Counted from the first letter of the stretch, positions 18,435 to 27,281 are shown. The stretch is 64,000 nt of DNA from Lacinutrix sp. MedPE-SW (GCF_001874145.1 NZ_MPCX01000001.1:186001-250000), one strand, 5' to 3'. Made by a program: numbers and translations. The notes: generated from the letters alone by a model not told the origin.

Positions 18435-19573
18435 TACAACATTCCTTTAGTTGATGGTAAAAACATTTTGTTAGCATCACGTTTTACAGCCATTTTCATT
18501 GCTTTTGCAAAGGCTTTAAAAATGCCTTCTATTTTGTGATGTTCGTTTGTGCCTTCTGCTTTAATATTTAAGTTACATTTTGCGCCATCTGTAAAGGATT
18601 TAAACAAGTGGAAAAACATTTCGGTTGGCATATCTCCTATTTTTTCGCGTTTAAAATCGGCTTCCCATTCTAACCAGTTTCTACCTCCAAAGTCAACAGC
18701 TACTTGCGCTAAACAATCGTCCATTGGTAAGCAAAATCCGTAACGCTCAATACCTAATTTATTACCCAAGGCTTTATTAAACAATTCGCCTAAAGCAATC
18801 ATGGTATCCTCAATGGTGTGGTGCTCATCTACCTCTAAATCGCCATCTACTTTAATGGTTAAATCCATTGCGCCATGACGACCAATTTGGTCTAACATGT
18901 GATCAAAAAACTTTAAACCTGTATCAATTTCATTTTTACCAGAACCATCAAGGTTTAATTTAATATATATCTTGGTTTCGTTAGTATTACGCGTGATTTC
19001 AGCAACACGATCATTTAATTTTAGAAACTCGTAAATAGTTTTCCAATCTGTGCTTGTTAATGCAATAGAATTTAAAATTTCTTGTTTTGAACTTTCAATT
19101 TCATCTGCACCTAATTCTGGATCTTCAGATAAAAAGATACCTTTTGCACCTAAATTTTTAGCTAATTCCATGTCTGTAATTCGGTCACCTAAAACAAAAC
19201 TGTTTTCTAAATCGTATTCAGCTTTATCAAAATACTTGGTTAACAAACCAGTTCTTGGTTTACGAGTTTCGGCATTTTCATGCGGAAATGTTTTGTCTAT
19301 ACAAACTTCAGAAAACACAACACCTTCTTTTTCGAATGCTGAAATCACTTTGTTTTGCGCTGGCCAAAAGGTGTCTTCTGGAAAAGAATCTGTCCCTAAA
19401 CCATCTTGATTGGTTACCATAACTAGCTCAAAATCTAACTCTGAAGCTATTTTAGCCATGTATTGAAACACTTTTGGATAGAACTCTAATTTCTCTAAAC
19501 TATCTAATTGATAATCTACAGGTGGTTCTAAAACCAAGGTTCCGTCTCTGTCTATGAATAGTACTTTTTTCAT
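18434..19573 (-). CDS. hisB: bifunctional histidinol-phosphatase / imidazoleglycerol-phosphate dehydratase
   Basis: 379 residues from the ATG at 19573. A longer frame to 19591 exists but runs toward the flanking palindrome, and [14 protein letters not shown] is the natural N-terminus. The HAD phosphatase domain carries Asp8-Asp10 in DRDGT. The dehydratase domain starts near residue 185 and has the metal motifs DEHHTIEDT and EHHKIEG. It catalyses the sixth and eighth pathway steps. Confidence 0.95.
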   Translation of the reverse strand: MKKVLFIDRDGTLVLEPPVDYQLDSLEKLEFYPKVFQYMAKIASELDFELVMVTNQDGLGTDSFPEDTFWPAQNKVISAFEKEGVVFSEVCIDKTFPHENAETRKPRTGLLTKYFDKAEYDLENSFVLGDRITDMELAKNLGAKGIFLSEDPELGADEIESSKQEILNSIALTSTDWKTIYEFLKLNDRVAEITRNTNETKIYIKLNLDGSGKNEIDTGLKFFDHMLDQIGRHGAMDLTIKVDGDLEVDEHHTIEDTMIALGELFNKALGNKLGIERYGFCLPMDDCLAQVAVDFGGRNWLEWEADFKREKIGDMPTEMFFHLFKSFTDGAKCNLNIKAEGTNEHHKIEGIFKAFAKAMKMAVKRDANKMFLPSTKGML

Positions 19574-19590
19574 GATTAACTTGTTAATCA

Positions 19591-19611
19591 ATCCTGAACT
19601 TATTTCAGGAT
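19591..19611. repeat. family II palindrome, left boundary of the GIY-YIG unit
   Basis: ATCCTGAACTTATTTCAGGA, arms ATCCTGAA/TTCAGGAT with a 5-base loop. It lies between the GIY-YIG stop codon and the hisB start. Compared with the right-hand copy it is in inverted orientation and differs at one position in 20. Confidence 0.8.
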
Positions 19612-19615
19612 CTTT

Positions 19616-19900
19616 TTATTTAATTTCTAATGTTTTTAAACTAGGATTAGTAACTTTAATAAGTTCCAATTTCCATTCTCTATGCCAATTTTTAAGTTGT
19701 CTTTCTCTTGATTTTGCTTCTTTTTTTAACTCAAATTTTTCTAAATGGATTAAATCGAATACATTGTACTTTTTAGTAAATACAGAACCTTTCCCTTTTT
19801 CATGTTGTTCTATTCTTTGACGAATATTTTCTGTATAACCAACATACAAGACAGTTCTATTCTTATTTGTTAAAATGTAACAATAGTAATTATTTGTCAT
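19616..19900 (-). CDS. GIY-YIG domain endonuclease-like protein
   Basis: 94 residues, a stand-alone GIY-YIG domain of the UPF0213/YhbQ size class. The GIY-equivalent is CYILTNK (4-10 region) and the YIG-equivalent is LYVGYT, followed by the conserved Arg in NIRQRIEQHEKGKGS. Downstream are FELKKEAKSRERQLKNW, with the catalytic-type Glu, and WKLELI. It has no link to histidine synthesis. It sits between hisC and hisB and is bounded by matching palindromes, suggesting an inserted unit. Confidence 0.88.
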   Translation of the reverse strand: MTNNYYCYILTNKNRTVLYVGYTENIRQRIEQHEKGKGSVFTKKYNVFDLIHLEKFELKKEAKSRERQLKNWHREWKLELIKVTNPSLKTLEIK

Positions 19901-19919
19901 TTAGTTTTATTTTAAAAGT

Positions 19920-19939
19920 TCCTGAAACAAGTTCAGGAT
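19920..19939. repeat. family II palindrome, right boundary of the GIY-YIG unit; contains the hisC stop codon
   Basis: TCCTGAAACAAGTTCAGGAT, arms TCCTGAA/TTCAGGA with a 5-base loop. The stop codon of hisC (TGA, 19933-19935 read on the minus strand) and its last Ser codon lie inside the palindrome. Confidence 0.8.
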
Positions 19940-20982
19940 TTCGAAATTAATTGAAGGTTTTCAATTAATTTCTCATTTTCTTCACTTGTTCCAACAGTAA
20001 TACGTATACAATTCTCTACTTGAGTATTTCTGTTTCTAATAATTACTTTTTTATTGATTAAATATTGATACGTTTCATCAGCATTATCGACTTCAACTAA
20101 TAAAAAGTTAGCATCTGTTGGGTATATTTTTTTTACGATAGCTAATTGACTTAAAGCGTCTTTTAACTTCTTTCTTTCTGAAAGAATTGTGTCAATATTT
20201 TTAGCAACTTCAATTTGATTATTTAAGCTATTTAAAACTGCTTCTTGATTTAATGTACTTACATTATAAGGTGGTTTTACACGATTAAAAAGTTCAATAA
20301 TTGCTTCACTTGCATAGGCAACGCCTACTCTAACACCTGCTAATCCCCAAGCTTTACTAAAGGTTTGACTTACAATTAGATTGTTGTATTTATTTATATT
20401 TTTAATGAATGATGCTTGCGAGCTAAAATCGATATAAGCTTCGTCTACAATCACGATACCATTAAAATTCTCTAAAATATATTCAATATCTTCAGTATTA
20501 ATAGTGTTTCCTGTTGGATTGTTTGGTGAACAAATAAAAATGATTTTCACCTCTTCAACATCTAAATACGGTTGTAGCTGATTTAGGTTTATTTGAAAAT
20601 CGTTAATTAGAGGTTGTTTAATCACCTCAATATTATTGATGTTTGCAGACACATCGTACATTCCGTAAGTTGGCGTAAAGGTTAACACCTTATCTTTTCC
20701 TGGTTCACAAAAAATACGAAACGCTAAATCTATAACTTCATCACTACCATTACCTATAAAAATTTGATTGGTTTCTACAGATTTAATTTCTGATAGTTTT
20801 TCTTTAATCTTTATTTGCTTAGGGTCTGGATAACGGTTTAACTCACCAAACGGATTTTCGTTGGCATCTAAAAACACATCTGCTGTACCTTTAAACTCAT
20901 CTCTTGCTGATGAATACGGTTTTAAAGCTTTGATGTTAGCTCTAACTAGGTTGTTTATGTTTAAATTTTGTTTCATTTTCAT
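19933..20982 (-). CDS. hisC: histidinol-phosphate aminotransferase
   Basis: 349 residues, class I/II PLP aminotransferase. Motifs include LDANENPFG near 38-46, SPNNPTG at 152-158, and TFSKAWGLAG with PLP-binding Lys210. An alternative start two codons downstream (20976) cannot be excluded. The final codons Ser-stop fall within a palindromic repeat, so the natural C-terminus may have been altered by a repeat insertion. Confidence 0.96.
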   Translation of the reverse strand: MKMKQNLNINNLVRANIKALKPYSSARDEFKGTADVFLDANENPFGELNRYPDPKQIKIKEKLSEIKSVETNQIFIGNGSDEVIDLAFRIFCEPGKDKVLTFTPTYGMYDVSANINNIEVIKQPLINDFQINLNQLQPYLDVEEVKIIFICSPNNPTGNTINTEDIEYILENFNGIVIVDEAYIDFSSQASFIKNINKYNNLIVSQTFSKAWGLAGVRVGVAYASEAIIELFNRVKPPYNVSTLNQEAVLNSLNNQIEVAKNIDTILSERKKLKDALSQLAIVKKIYPTDANFLLVEVDNADETYQYLINKKVIIRNRNTQVENCIRITVGTSEENEKLIENLQLISKS

Positions 20983-20986
20983 TATA

Positions 20987-21058
20987 TCAGGTCGAGCGCA
21001 GTCGAGACCTATTTAATCTCTATAATAATGTGACCTCTCGACTGCGCTCGAGGTGACA
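20987..21058. repeat. two-hairpin palindromic repeat, family I copy B
   Basis: TCAGGTCGAGCGCAGTCGAG at the left and CTCGACTGCGCTCGAGGTGA at the right, separated by about 24 AT-rich bases. Nearly identical to the unit at 15675-15737. It fills the spacer between hisD and hisC. Confidence 0.88.
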
Positions 21059-21063
21059 GATAG

Positions 21064-22347
21064 TTACTTTAAATCGTTTAAACGAAGAGTTACTGCATTT
21101 TTGTGCGCTTGTAAACCTTCAGCTTCAGCCATTAACTCAATAGTATTCCCAATATTAAGCAAACCTTGTTTTGTTATATTTTGAAATGTAATTGCTTTAG
21201 TAAAACTATCTAAATTCACTCCAGAATACGCTTTACTAAACCCATTGGTTGGTAAGGTGTGATTGGTACCAGATGCATAATCTCCAGCACTTTCTGGTGT
21301 ATAATTACCAATAAATACAGATCCTGCGTTTTCAATTCCGTTAACGTAAAAATCATCATTTTTTGTACACACTATAAAGTGTTCTGGTCCATATTGATTG
21401 ATTAAATCTAATGCTATAGCATCAGTTTCAACTAAAATAGATTTTGAATTCTCTATCGCTTGTTTAGCAATACCTTGTCTTGGAAGTGCTTTTATTTGAA
21501 CCTTTATTTCTTCCGCTACAGCGTTAATGAAATTTTGAGATGTAGACACCAAAATGACTTGACTATCTGCGCCATGTTCTGCTTGAGATAACAAATCTGA
21601 AGCCACATAACTAGCCTTTGCAGTATCGTCTGCAACGACCAATAACTCACTTGGACCTGCTGGCATATCGATTGCCACACCATATTTGGTTGCTAATTGT
21701 TTAGCGACAGTAACAAACTGATTTCCTGGACCAAAAATCTTATAAACTTGAGGAATAGATGCTGTCCCAAAGGTTAAACCGGCAATGGCTTGAATGCCAC
21801 CAACTTTAATAATTTTGGTTACACCACATAATTGCGCTGCGTATAAAATTTCATTAGCTATTTTTCCTTCCTTATTTGGAGGCGAACATAATACTATCTC
21901 CTTACATCCTGCTATTTGCGCAGGAACAGCTAACATTAAAACGGTTGAAAACAATGGTGCTGTACCAGCAGGAATGTAAATACCAACTTTTTGAATGGCT
22001 CTTTTTTCTTGCCAACAGCTTACGCCTTGAGTAGTTTCAACACTAACTTTTTTAGTTTTTTGTGCTTTGTGAAAAGTTTCAATATTAGTTTTTGCTTGTT
22101 GTATGGCTAGCTTTAAATCTTCTGAGATTTTAGAACTTGCTAACTCAATTTCTTCTGTAGTTACGATATTTGACGCTAATTCTGCACCATCAAATAATTG
22201 CGTGTATTTTGCTACTGCTTGGTCTCCATTACGTTGTACGTCTTCAAAAATTTGTGTAACCGTAGTTTCAATATCGTTAACGGTTTGTGTTGGTCGTTTT
22301 AAAAGATCTAACCAAGTGGATTGTTTAGGATTGCTAATAGTTCTCAT
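21064..22347 (-). CDS. hisD: histidinol dehydrogenase
   Basis: 427 residues, full length. Recognisable segments are VGIYIPAGTAPLFSTVLMLA, FGPGNQFVTVAKQL, IDMPAGPSELLVVAD, and the zinc-ligand region SQAEHGADSQ. Later comes the catalytic region QYGPEHFIV with its Glu-His pair. It catalyses the last two oxidation steps to histidine. It begins one base after the hisG coding end. Confidence 0.97.
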   Translation of the reverse strand: MRTISNPKQSTWLDLLKRPTQTVNDIETTVTQIFEDVQRNGDQAVAKYTQLFDGAELASNIVTTEEIELASSKISEDLKLAIQQAKTNIETFHKAQKTKKVSVETTQGVSCWQEKRAIQKVGIYIPAGTAPLFSTVLMLAVPAQIAGCKEIVLCSPPNKEGKIANEILYAAQLCGVTKIIKVGGIQAIAGLTFGTASIPQVYKIFGPGNQFVTVAKQLATKYGVAIDMPAGPSELLVVADDTAKASYVASDLLSQAEHGADSQVILVSTSQNFINAVAEEIKVQIKALPRQGIAKQAIENSKSILVETDAIALDLINQYGPEHFIVCTKNDDFYVNGIENAGSVFIGNYTPESAGDYASGTNHTLPTNGFSKAYSGVNLDSFTKAITFQNITKQGLLNIGNTIELMAEAEGLQAHKNAVTLRLNDLK

Positions 22348-23205
22348 TTATATCACCATATTTTCGATTGGACAAACTAGGATGCCTTCTGCTCCATTTT
22401 CTTTTAATTCATCTATAATCTCCCAGAAATCATTTTTGTTAATTACAGAGTGAATTGAACTCCAACCATCTTCTGCTAGTGGCAAAACCGTTGGACTTTT
22501 CATACCTGGAAGAATATTAATAATATCGTTAACCTTATTATTTGGAGCATTTAACAACACATAACGTGATTGTCTTGCTTTTAAAACAGACTGTAGTCTA
22601 AATTGTAATTTATTTAAAATAGCTTGATTGTCTTCAGAAATTTTAGGTGAAACTGCCAACACGGCTTCAGATTTTAAAATAACTTCTGCTTCTTTTAAAC
22701 CGTTTTTAAATAATGTGCTTCCACTAGAAACAATATCTACAATAGCATCTGCTAAGCCAATATTTGGAGCAATTTCAACCGAACCATTAATGATATGTAA
22801 ATTAGCTTTAATTCCGTTTTTATCTAAAAATTGATTTACTGTGTTTGGATAAGAGGTTGCAATACGTTTTCCTTCTAAATCTTTAACCGAATTGTATGTT
22901 GCAGCTTTTGGTACGGCTACAGAAACTTTACAAGATGAAAAGCCCAGTTTTTCGGCAATTTTGATATCGTTACCTTTTTCTATTAAAACATTTTCTCCAA
23001 TAATAGCAACGTCTACCACTCCATCTTTAAGGTATTGTGGAATATCGCCATTACGCAGGTAAAAAATTTCTAAAGGAAAGTTTTTAGCCGAAGCTTTTAA
23101 TTGATCTTTACCATTGTCTATAGAAATACCAACAGCTTTAAGGATTTTCATTGAATCCTCGTTTAATCGTCCTGATTTTTGAACTGCAATTTTTAATTTA
23201 CTCAT
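22348..23205 (-). CDS. hisG: ATP phosphoribosyltransferase, long form
   Basis: 285 residues, so the long HisG type with a C-terminal regulatory ACT-like domain (about 210-285) that does not need HisZ. The catalytic part contains DGVVDVAIIGENVL and the PRPP loop region DAIVDIVSSGSTL. It catalyses the first committed step and is expected to be feedback-inhibited by histidine. First structural gene of the operon, downstream of the leader attenuator. Confidence 0.97.
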   Translation of the reverse strand: MSKLKIAVQKSGRLNEDSMKILKAVGISIDNGKDQLKASAKNFPLEIFYLRNGDIPQYLKDGVVDVAIIGENVLIEKGNDIKIAEKLGFSSCKVSVAVPKAATYNSVKDLEGKRIATSYPNTVNQFLDKNGIKANLHIINGSVEIAPNIGLADAIVDIVSSGSTLFKNGLKEAEVILKSEAVLAVSPKISEDNQAILNKLQFRLQSVLKARQSRYVLLNAPNNKVNDIINILPGMKSPTVLPLAEDGWSSIHSVINKNDFWEIIDELKENGAEGILVCPIENMVI

Positions 23206-23277
23206 TTTGGTCTCTTTTTAACGTTTTAGTTTCTTTTGAAAAGTTTGAGTAAATCATTTAGTAAAATGTATAAAAAC

Positions 23278-23309
23278 AAAAAACCGCTTGATATACTCAA
23301 ACGGTTTTT
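23278..23309 (-). terminator. his attenuator terminator
   Basis: On the minus strand AAAACCGTTTGAGTATATCA is followed by AGCGGTTTTTTTG: a stem of about 10 bp with one mismatch and a T run. It lies between the leader peptide stop codon and hisG. Its 5' arm (TTTGAGT) can pair instead with ACTCAAG in the end of the leader peptide coding region, forming an antiterminator. Confidence 0.85.
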
Positions 23310-23339
23310 AAAAATATGTTGATTTTAGTCAATACATCT

Positions 23340-23396
23340 TCAGCTCGCTTGAGTGCAAGTATGAAAATGATGATGATGTGATTGAATAAAAGTCAT
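23340..23396 (-). CDS. hisL: his operon leader peptide with five His codons
   Basis: ATG at 23396, TGA at 23340. Eighteen residues: MTFIQSHHHHFHTCTQAS. Four consecutive CAT codons, one Phe, then another CAT. This is the signature of a ribosome-mediated attenuator. If charged His-tRNA is scarce the ribosome stalls on the His run and leaves ACTCAAG free to pair with the terminator arm. If histidine is ample the ribosome reaches the stop codon and the terminator forms. Too short for usual gene finders, but context makes it convincing. Confidence 0.9.
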   Translation of the reverse strand: MTFIQSHHHHFHTCTQAS

Positions 23397-23409
23397 TTCT
23401 TTTTTTGTG

Positions 23410-23426
23410 TTCACAAAGATTGTGAA
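23410..23426 (-). promoter_or_regulatory. candidate his promoter -7 region inside an inverted repeat
   Basis: TTCACAA-3-TTGTGAA is a perfect 7-bp inverted repeat enclosing AATCTTTG (minus strand), one base off the Bacteroidota -7 consensus TAnnTTTG. Transcription would start about 10 bases before the leader peptide ATG. A repressor bound here would block the promoter; no regulator is identified. Confidence 0.45.
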
Positions 23427-23474
23427 AATATTTTCAAAAATCCTAATTAATAAACATTAAATTAATGTTAACAA

Positions 23475-24287
23475 TTATTGATTTCCTAAAATTATTGGCA
23501 TTCCAGTATCTCCAGAACCAATAACAATTACTTTGCTATTACTTGATTCTGAAAGCTTTACTGTAGCTTCAATACCTTTGTCTTGCAAAATTTTATCGGT
23601 TAAAGAAGCGCTTAAAATTTTATTTGCATCTGCTTTACCTTGAGCTTCAATACGTTGTTTATCTGCTTCTTTACTAGCTGTAACTAATCTAAATTCGTAT
23701 TCTAAAGACTCTTGTTCTTGCTTTAATTTACGCTCGATTGCTTGTCTAATAGTTGGTGGTAATTGTACATCTTCAACTAAAACACGTTTCACATTTAAGT
23801 ATTGCCCTTCTAACAGCTTTGTAACTTCGTCTAAAATTTCCTGCTCAATTAAATCTCTTTTACTAGAATATAATTGCTCTGGTGTGTAACGTCCAACAAC
23901 ACTTCTTGCTGCTGCATTTACTGCAGGATCTAATAATTCACGTTCGTAATCTTCACCTTTAGTTTTTATTAAAAGTCCTAATTTACTGTACTCTGGTTCG
24001 TACCAAATTGTACCATTAACTTTTACTTCTAATCCATTTACAGAAAGTACATTCATTTGGTCTGAGATTGATTGCTGGCGAACTTTACGTACAATCATAT
24101 CGTTCCAAGGTGCAACTATATGAAAACCTTCTCCATAAGTTTTATCTGTATTTATACCGTTTCCTAAGCGCTCGAAAATAACGCCACCTTCACCAGGTCC
24201 TATTGTTACAGCAGATTTTGCTATTAAAATCACTAGAATAATGATTCCTATAATTACTGGTATTCCTAATTTTGGTAATTTTTCCAT
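23475..24287 (-). CDS. prohibitin/SPFH-domain membrane protein
   Basis: 270 residues. One N-terminal membrane helix (about 9-25), then the SPFH/prohibitin domain with GEGGVIFERLG, and a coiled coil rich in Glu/Lys at about 165-225 (RQAIERKLKQEQESLEYE). Such proteins form large membrane-associated rings that modulate membrane proteases such as FtsH. Lies 12 bases after the VWA gene, probably cotranscribed. Confidence 0.9.
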   Translation of the reverse strand: MEKLPKLGIPVIIGIIILVILIAKSAVTIGPGEGGVIFERLGNGINTDKTYGEGFHIVAPWNDMIVRKVRQQSISDQMNVLSVNGLEVKVNGTIWYEPEYSKLGLLIKTKGEDYERELLDPAVNAAARSVVGRYTPEQLYSSKRDLIEQEILDEVTKLLEGQYLNVKRVLVEDVQLPPTIRQAIERKLKQEQESLEYEFRLVTASKEADKQRIEAQGKADANKILSASLTDKILQDKGIEATVKLSESSNSKVIVIGSGDTGMPIILGNQ

Positions 24288-24299
24288 ATGTATTTAGTA

Positions 24300-26333
24300 T
24301 TATATTAGTCCGTTATATTTTCTTAAAAACCACTCAATAGCTAACGTTAAAACTATTAAAGCAAGTAAATACTTCCAATCGATTAAAGGAACCGTACTTT
24401 TTGAGCTTTTTTGAATTGGTTTGTAGCGATCATCGCTATTTAAATTGTTTATTATGTTTTTAAAATTATCTGCATAATAATGTTTTCCTTGACTATTATT
24501 AGCAATATTTATAAGTTTTTTTGCATTAGAATTTAAAAATTGTTGCTCAACATTATATTCAATTATTTTAAAGCTACCAGATTTAGATAGCTTCTCTCTT
24601 GAAGCATCAACAGTAAATGAATAATCTCCAGCAGGAAAAGCACTTAAATCTACTTGATAATTATTGTTTTTTAGAATAAACGGTACTGTTTTAGACACTT
24701 TTGTAGATTTATCTGTAACCGTAATATTTAAACGCTCTGTAGCATCAAACTCATAATTTTTATTAAAAAATTGAGCACTAAGTATCACATTGTTATTTCC
24801 TTGATAGAAAGATTGATAATCTACTTCTAATCGGTTTTTACGTTTTGTAGAAGCTAAATATTGTACAAGTTTTCCAATAAAATTATCGAATGCATCAAAG
24901 CTTTTTGTGTTAACAAAACTTTGCGCTCTCCATTTCCATAAATTCTCTCCAAATAAAACACCTTCTCTTTTTCCATTAGCTTCCATGACCGCTAATAGTG
25001 GTTCGTTTATATTTATTGCTCCTACTTTTTTATATAATATTGTTTGGTAAGGAACAGAAAATATTGGCTCTCCAAAATTTGAATGTAATGGAGGAAAAGA
25101 TTCGAAATTTAAATCTTCAACTATAAACGAATTGAAATTTGAGTTTAAACTTGGTTGATAATCTTCGGTTTGAGTTGTAATATCTTGCTCGTATTTATCA
25201 CTTACATTATTTAAAAATACAAAATCTGTTTTTGGTCCAGCTACTACTAATTTATTCTTATTTTGTTTTTCTATTTCAGTATATAAACCTTTAAACAAAC
25301 TGTTTGGATTAAACAATATAACTAATTGCAAATCATTTAATTGATTAATAGCTTCTTGTGGTGATAAAAATACAACTTCTCGTTGCTCGTTAGCTTCAAT
25401 AGCTTTTTTAAACATACCAATATCTGGATGCAAAACCGAACCTACAATCGCTACTTTTGTTTTTTCATCGACAACTTCTACCGCGAAATTTTTACTATTA
25501 TTTATTTTATTTTTTTCTGAATTAATAGGAATAATAGATGCACGATAACTTTTTACTCCAACCGCATTTGCTGGTAAAGTGAAATTTAATATTCTTGAAT
25601 TATTTTGTTTTGAAAACTTAATATTTTGAGAATAAAGCGTAGTGTTTCCTGAGTTTATTACAAACTTAGTATTAACATCCTGATCTCCAGAATACACTAA
25701 AATAGCTTCTACAGGAAACTTATTTTTTAAAAATGCATACTTATTTACATTAAGTTGTTGCAATTTTAAATCTTGATACTGTGTTGTATCTCCAACAATA
25801 ATAGGATATAAATTTTGCTTTATTTTTTTTGCAGAATATTCGTAATCGTTTCCATAGGTTTGGTTTCCATCGGAAATGATTATAGTTGGTGATATTGTGT
25901 TTTTATATATTTGATTTAGCTCTACAAACGCTTTGTCTACATTGGTTTGTTTTTCAATAAATGTTAAAGAATCTGAAGTATTTAAGGTTTTCCCAAAGGA
26001 AAATACATCTATATTAAACTTGTTTAAAAGTGTATTATTTGTTTTTAAACTGTTTAAAATATTTTTTACATTTTCTTCCTGATTTAAGTGTTTTATAGAG
26101 TTTGAATTGTCTACAGCTATTACCAAATTAGGTTTTACAGTATATACTTTAGTACTTTCAAATTTTGGGTTTATTAATAAAAGTAATACACCAAAAATGC
26201 TTAAAAAACGTAAAAAAGCAAAAAGCACATTCGTTTTAGATGCGCCTTTTGCTTTGTATTTATATTGAAAAAGTGCTAATGCAATAGCAACAATTCCAGC
26301 AATTATTATATATAAAAGAGTTTGAGAACTCAT
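24300..26333 (-). CDS. VWA-type membrane protein (BatA-like large form)
   Basis: 677 residues from the ATG at 26333; an upstream ATG at 26360 gives nine extra residues but MSSQTLLYIIIAGI is the likelier N-terminus. Membrane helices lie at about 5-22, 37-53 and near the C-terminus (YLLALIVLTLAIEWFL). The MIDAS-like motif AVDNSNS is at 72-78 and the rest resembles a von Willebrand A domain plus Ig-like parts. Function unknown. It precedes the SPFH gene in the same unit. Confidence 0.75.
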   Translation of the reverse strand: MSSQTLLYIIIAGIVAIALALFQYKYKAKGASKTNVLFAFLRFLSIFGVLLLLINPKFESTKVYTVKPNLVIAVDNSNSIKHLNQEENVKNILNSLKTNNTLLNKFNIDVFSFGKTLNTSDSLTFIEKQTNVDKAFVELNQIYKNTISPTIIISDGNQTYGNDYEYSAKKIKQNLYPIIVGDTTQYQDLKLQQLNVNKYAFLKNKFPVEAILVYSGDQDVNTKFVINSGNTTLYSQNIKFSKQNNSRILNFTLPANAVGVKSYRASIIPINSEKNKINNSKNFAVEVVDEKTKVAIVGSVLHPDIGMFKKAIEANEQREVVFLSPQEAINQLNDLQLVILFNPNSLFKGLYTEIEKQNKNKLVVAGPKTDFVFLNNVSDKYEQDITTQTEDYQPSLNSNFNSFIVEDLNFESFPPLHSNFGEPIFSVPYQTILYKKVGAININEPLLAVMEANGKREGVLFGENLWKWRAQSFVNTKSFDAFDNFIGKLVQYLASTKRKNRLEVDYQSFYQGNNNVILSAQFFNKNYEFDATERLNITVTDKSTKVSKTVPFILKNNNYQVDLSAFPAGDYSFTVDASREKLSKSGSFKIIEYNVEQQFLNSNAKKLINIANNSQGKHYYADNFKNIINNLNSDDRYKPIQKSSKSTVPLIDWKYLLALIVLTLAIEWFLRKYNGLI

Positions 26334-26385
26334 TAAGTTTTTTAAGTTAAATAATAACATCCAGTTTTAGGATGCAATGCTTAAT

Positions 26386-27132
26386 TTATGTTAGCATTCC
26401 ACCATCAACATTTAAGGTTTGTCCTGTAACATATGCAGACATGTCACTTGCTAAAAACACACAAGCATTTGCAATATCTTCTGGTGTACCACCACGTTTT
26501 AAAGGAATTGCGTTGCGCCATCCTTTTACAGTGTCTTCATCTAATTTAGCTGTCATTTCGGTTTCTATAAAACCAGGAGCGATTACATTACTTCTAATAT
26601 TTCTTGACCCTAACTCTAAAGCTACAGATTTTGAAAAACCTATAATTCCTGCTTTTGAAGCCGCATAATTTGTTTGTCCGGCGTTACCTTTAACACCTAC
26701 TACAGAACTCATATTAATTATTGAACCTTTACGTTGCTTAAGCATTGTACGTTGTACTGCTTTTGTCATGTTAAAAACAGATTTTAAGTTTACTTCAATT
26801 ACTTTATCAAAGTCTTCTTCACCCATTCGCATTAACAAATTATCTTTTGTAATACCTGCATTATTAATTAAAACATCTATTGTTCCAAATTCTTTTAAAA
26901 CATCTTCAGCTAAAGTTTGTGCTTCATTAAAATTTGCTGCATTACTTTTATATCCTTTAGCTTTAATACCTAAAGTATTTAATTCTTTTTCTAATTCATT
27001 TGCAGCTTCTACAGAAGAACTGTATGTAAATGCTACATTAGCACCATGCTGTGCAAAAACTTGTGCAATACCTTTACCAATACCTCGGCTTGCTCCTGTT
27101 ATTATGGCTGTTTTTCCTTCTAAAAGTTTCAT
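26386..27132 (-). CDS. fabG: 3-oxoacyl-[acyl-carrier-protein] reductase
   Basis: 248 residues, classical short-chain dehydrogenase. NAD(P) motif TGASRGIG at 12-19, NNAG at 90-93, and catalytic Ser143, Tyr156 and Lys160 with the usual spacing. The length and C-terminus GQTLNVDGGM are typical of FabG. It reduces 3-oxoacyl-ACP in fatty acid elongation. A -7 box at 27158-27165 precedes it. Confidence 0.93.
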   Translation of the reverse strand: MKLLEGKTAIITGASRGIGKGIAQVFAQHGANVAFTYSSSVEAANELEKELNTLGIKAKGYKSNAANFNEAQTLAEDVLKEFGTIDVLINNAGITKDNLLMRMGEEDFDKVIEVNLKSVFNMTKAVQRTMLKQRKGSIINMSSVVGVKGNAGQTNYAASKAGIIGFSKSVALELGSRNIRSNVIAPGFIETEMTAKLDEDTVKGWRNAIPLKRGGTPEDIANACVFLASDMSAYVTGQTLNVDGGMLT

Positions 27133-27157
27133 TAATTATTTTGGTTTTTTTGTAATT

Positions 27158-27165
27158 CAAATATA
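27158..27165 (-). promoter_or_regulatory. fabG promoter -7 box
   Basis: TATATTTG on the minus strand matches TAnnTTTG exactly, 25 bases upstream of the fabG ATG. Confidence 0.55.
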
Positions 27166-27189
27166 GTAATTACTATGTTATTGTATATT

Positions 27190-27228
27190 AAAAAACCTCA
27201 TAAATTCTAAAGAACTATGAGGTTTTTT
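27190..27228 (-). terminator. intrinsic terminator of the second M16 peptidase gene
   Basis: Perfect 12-bp stem AAAAAACCTCAT/ATGAGGTTTTTT with a 15-base loop, about 55 bases after the stop of the M16 gene. Confidence 0.82.
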
Positions 27229-27281
27229 GGTGATTAACAACTTACTTGAGTTGTGTGTCTCAAGTAATCTTATACAAAGTG

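Noticed and set aside
26372-27166. Two plus-strand open frames opposite fabG
   Set aside because: Both are antisense to the complete fabG gene and show no recognisable domain.
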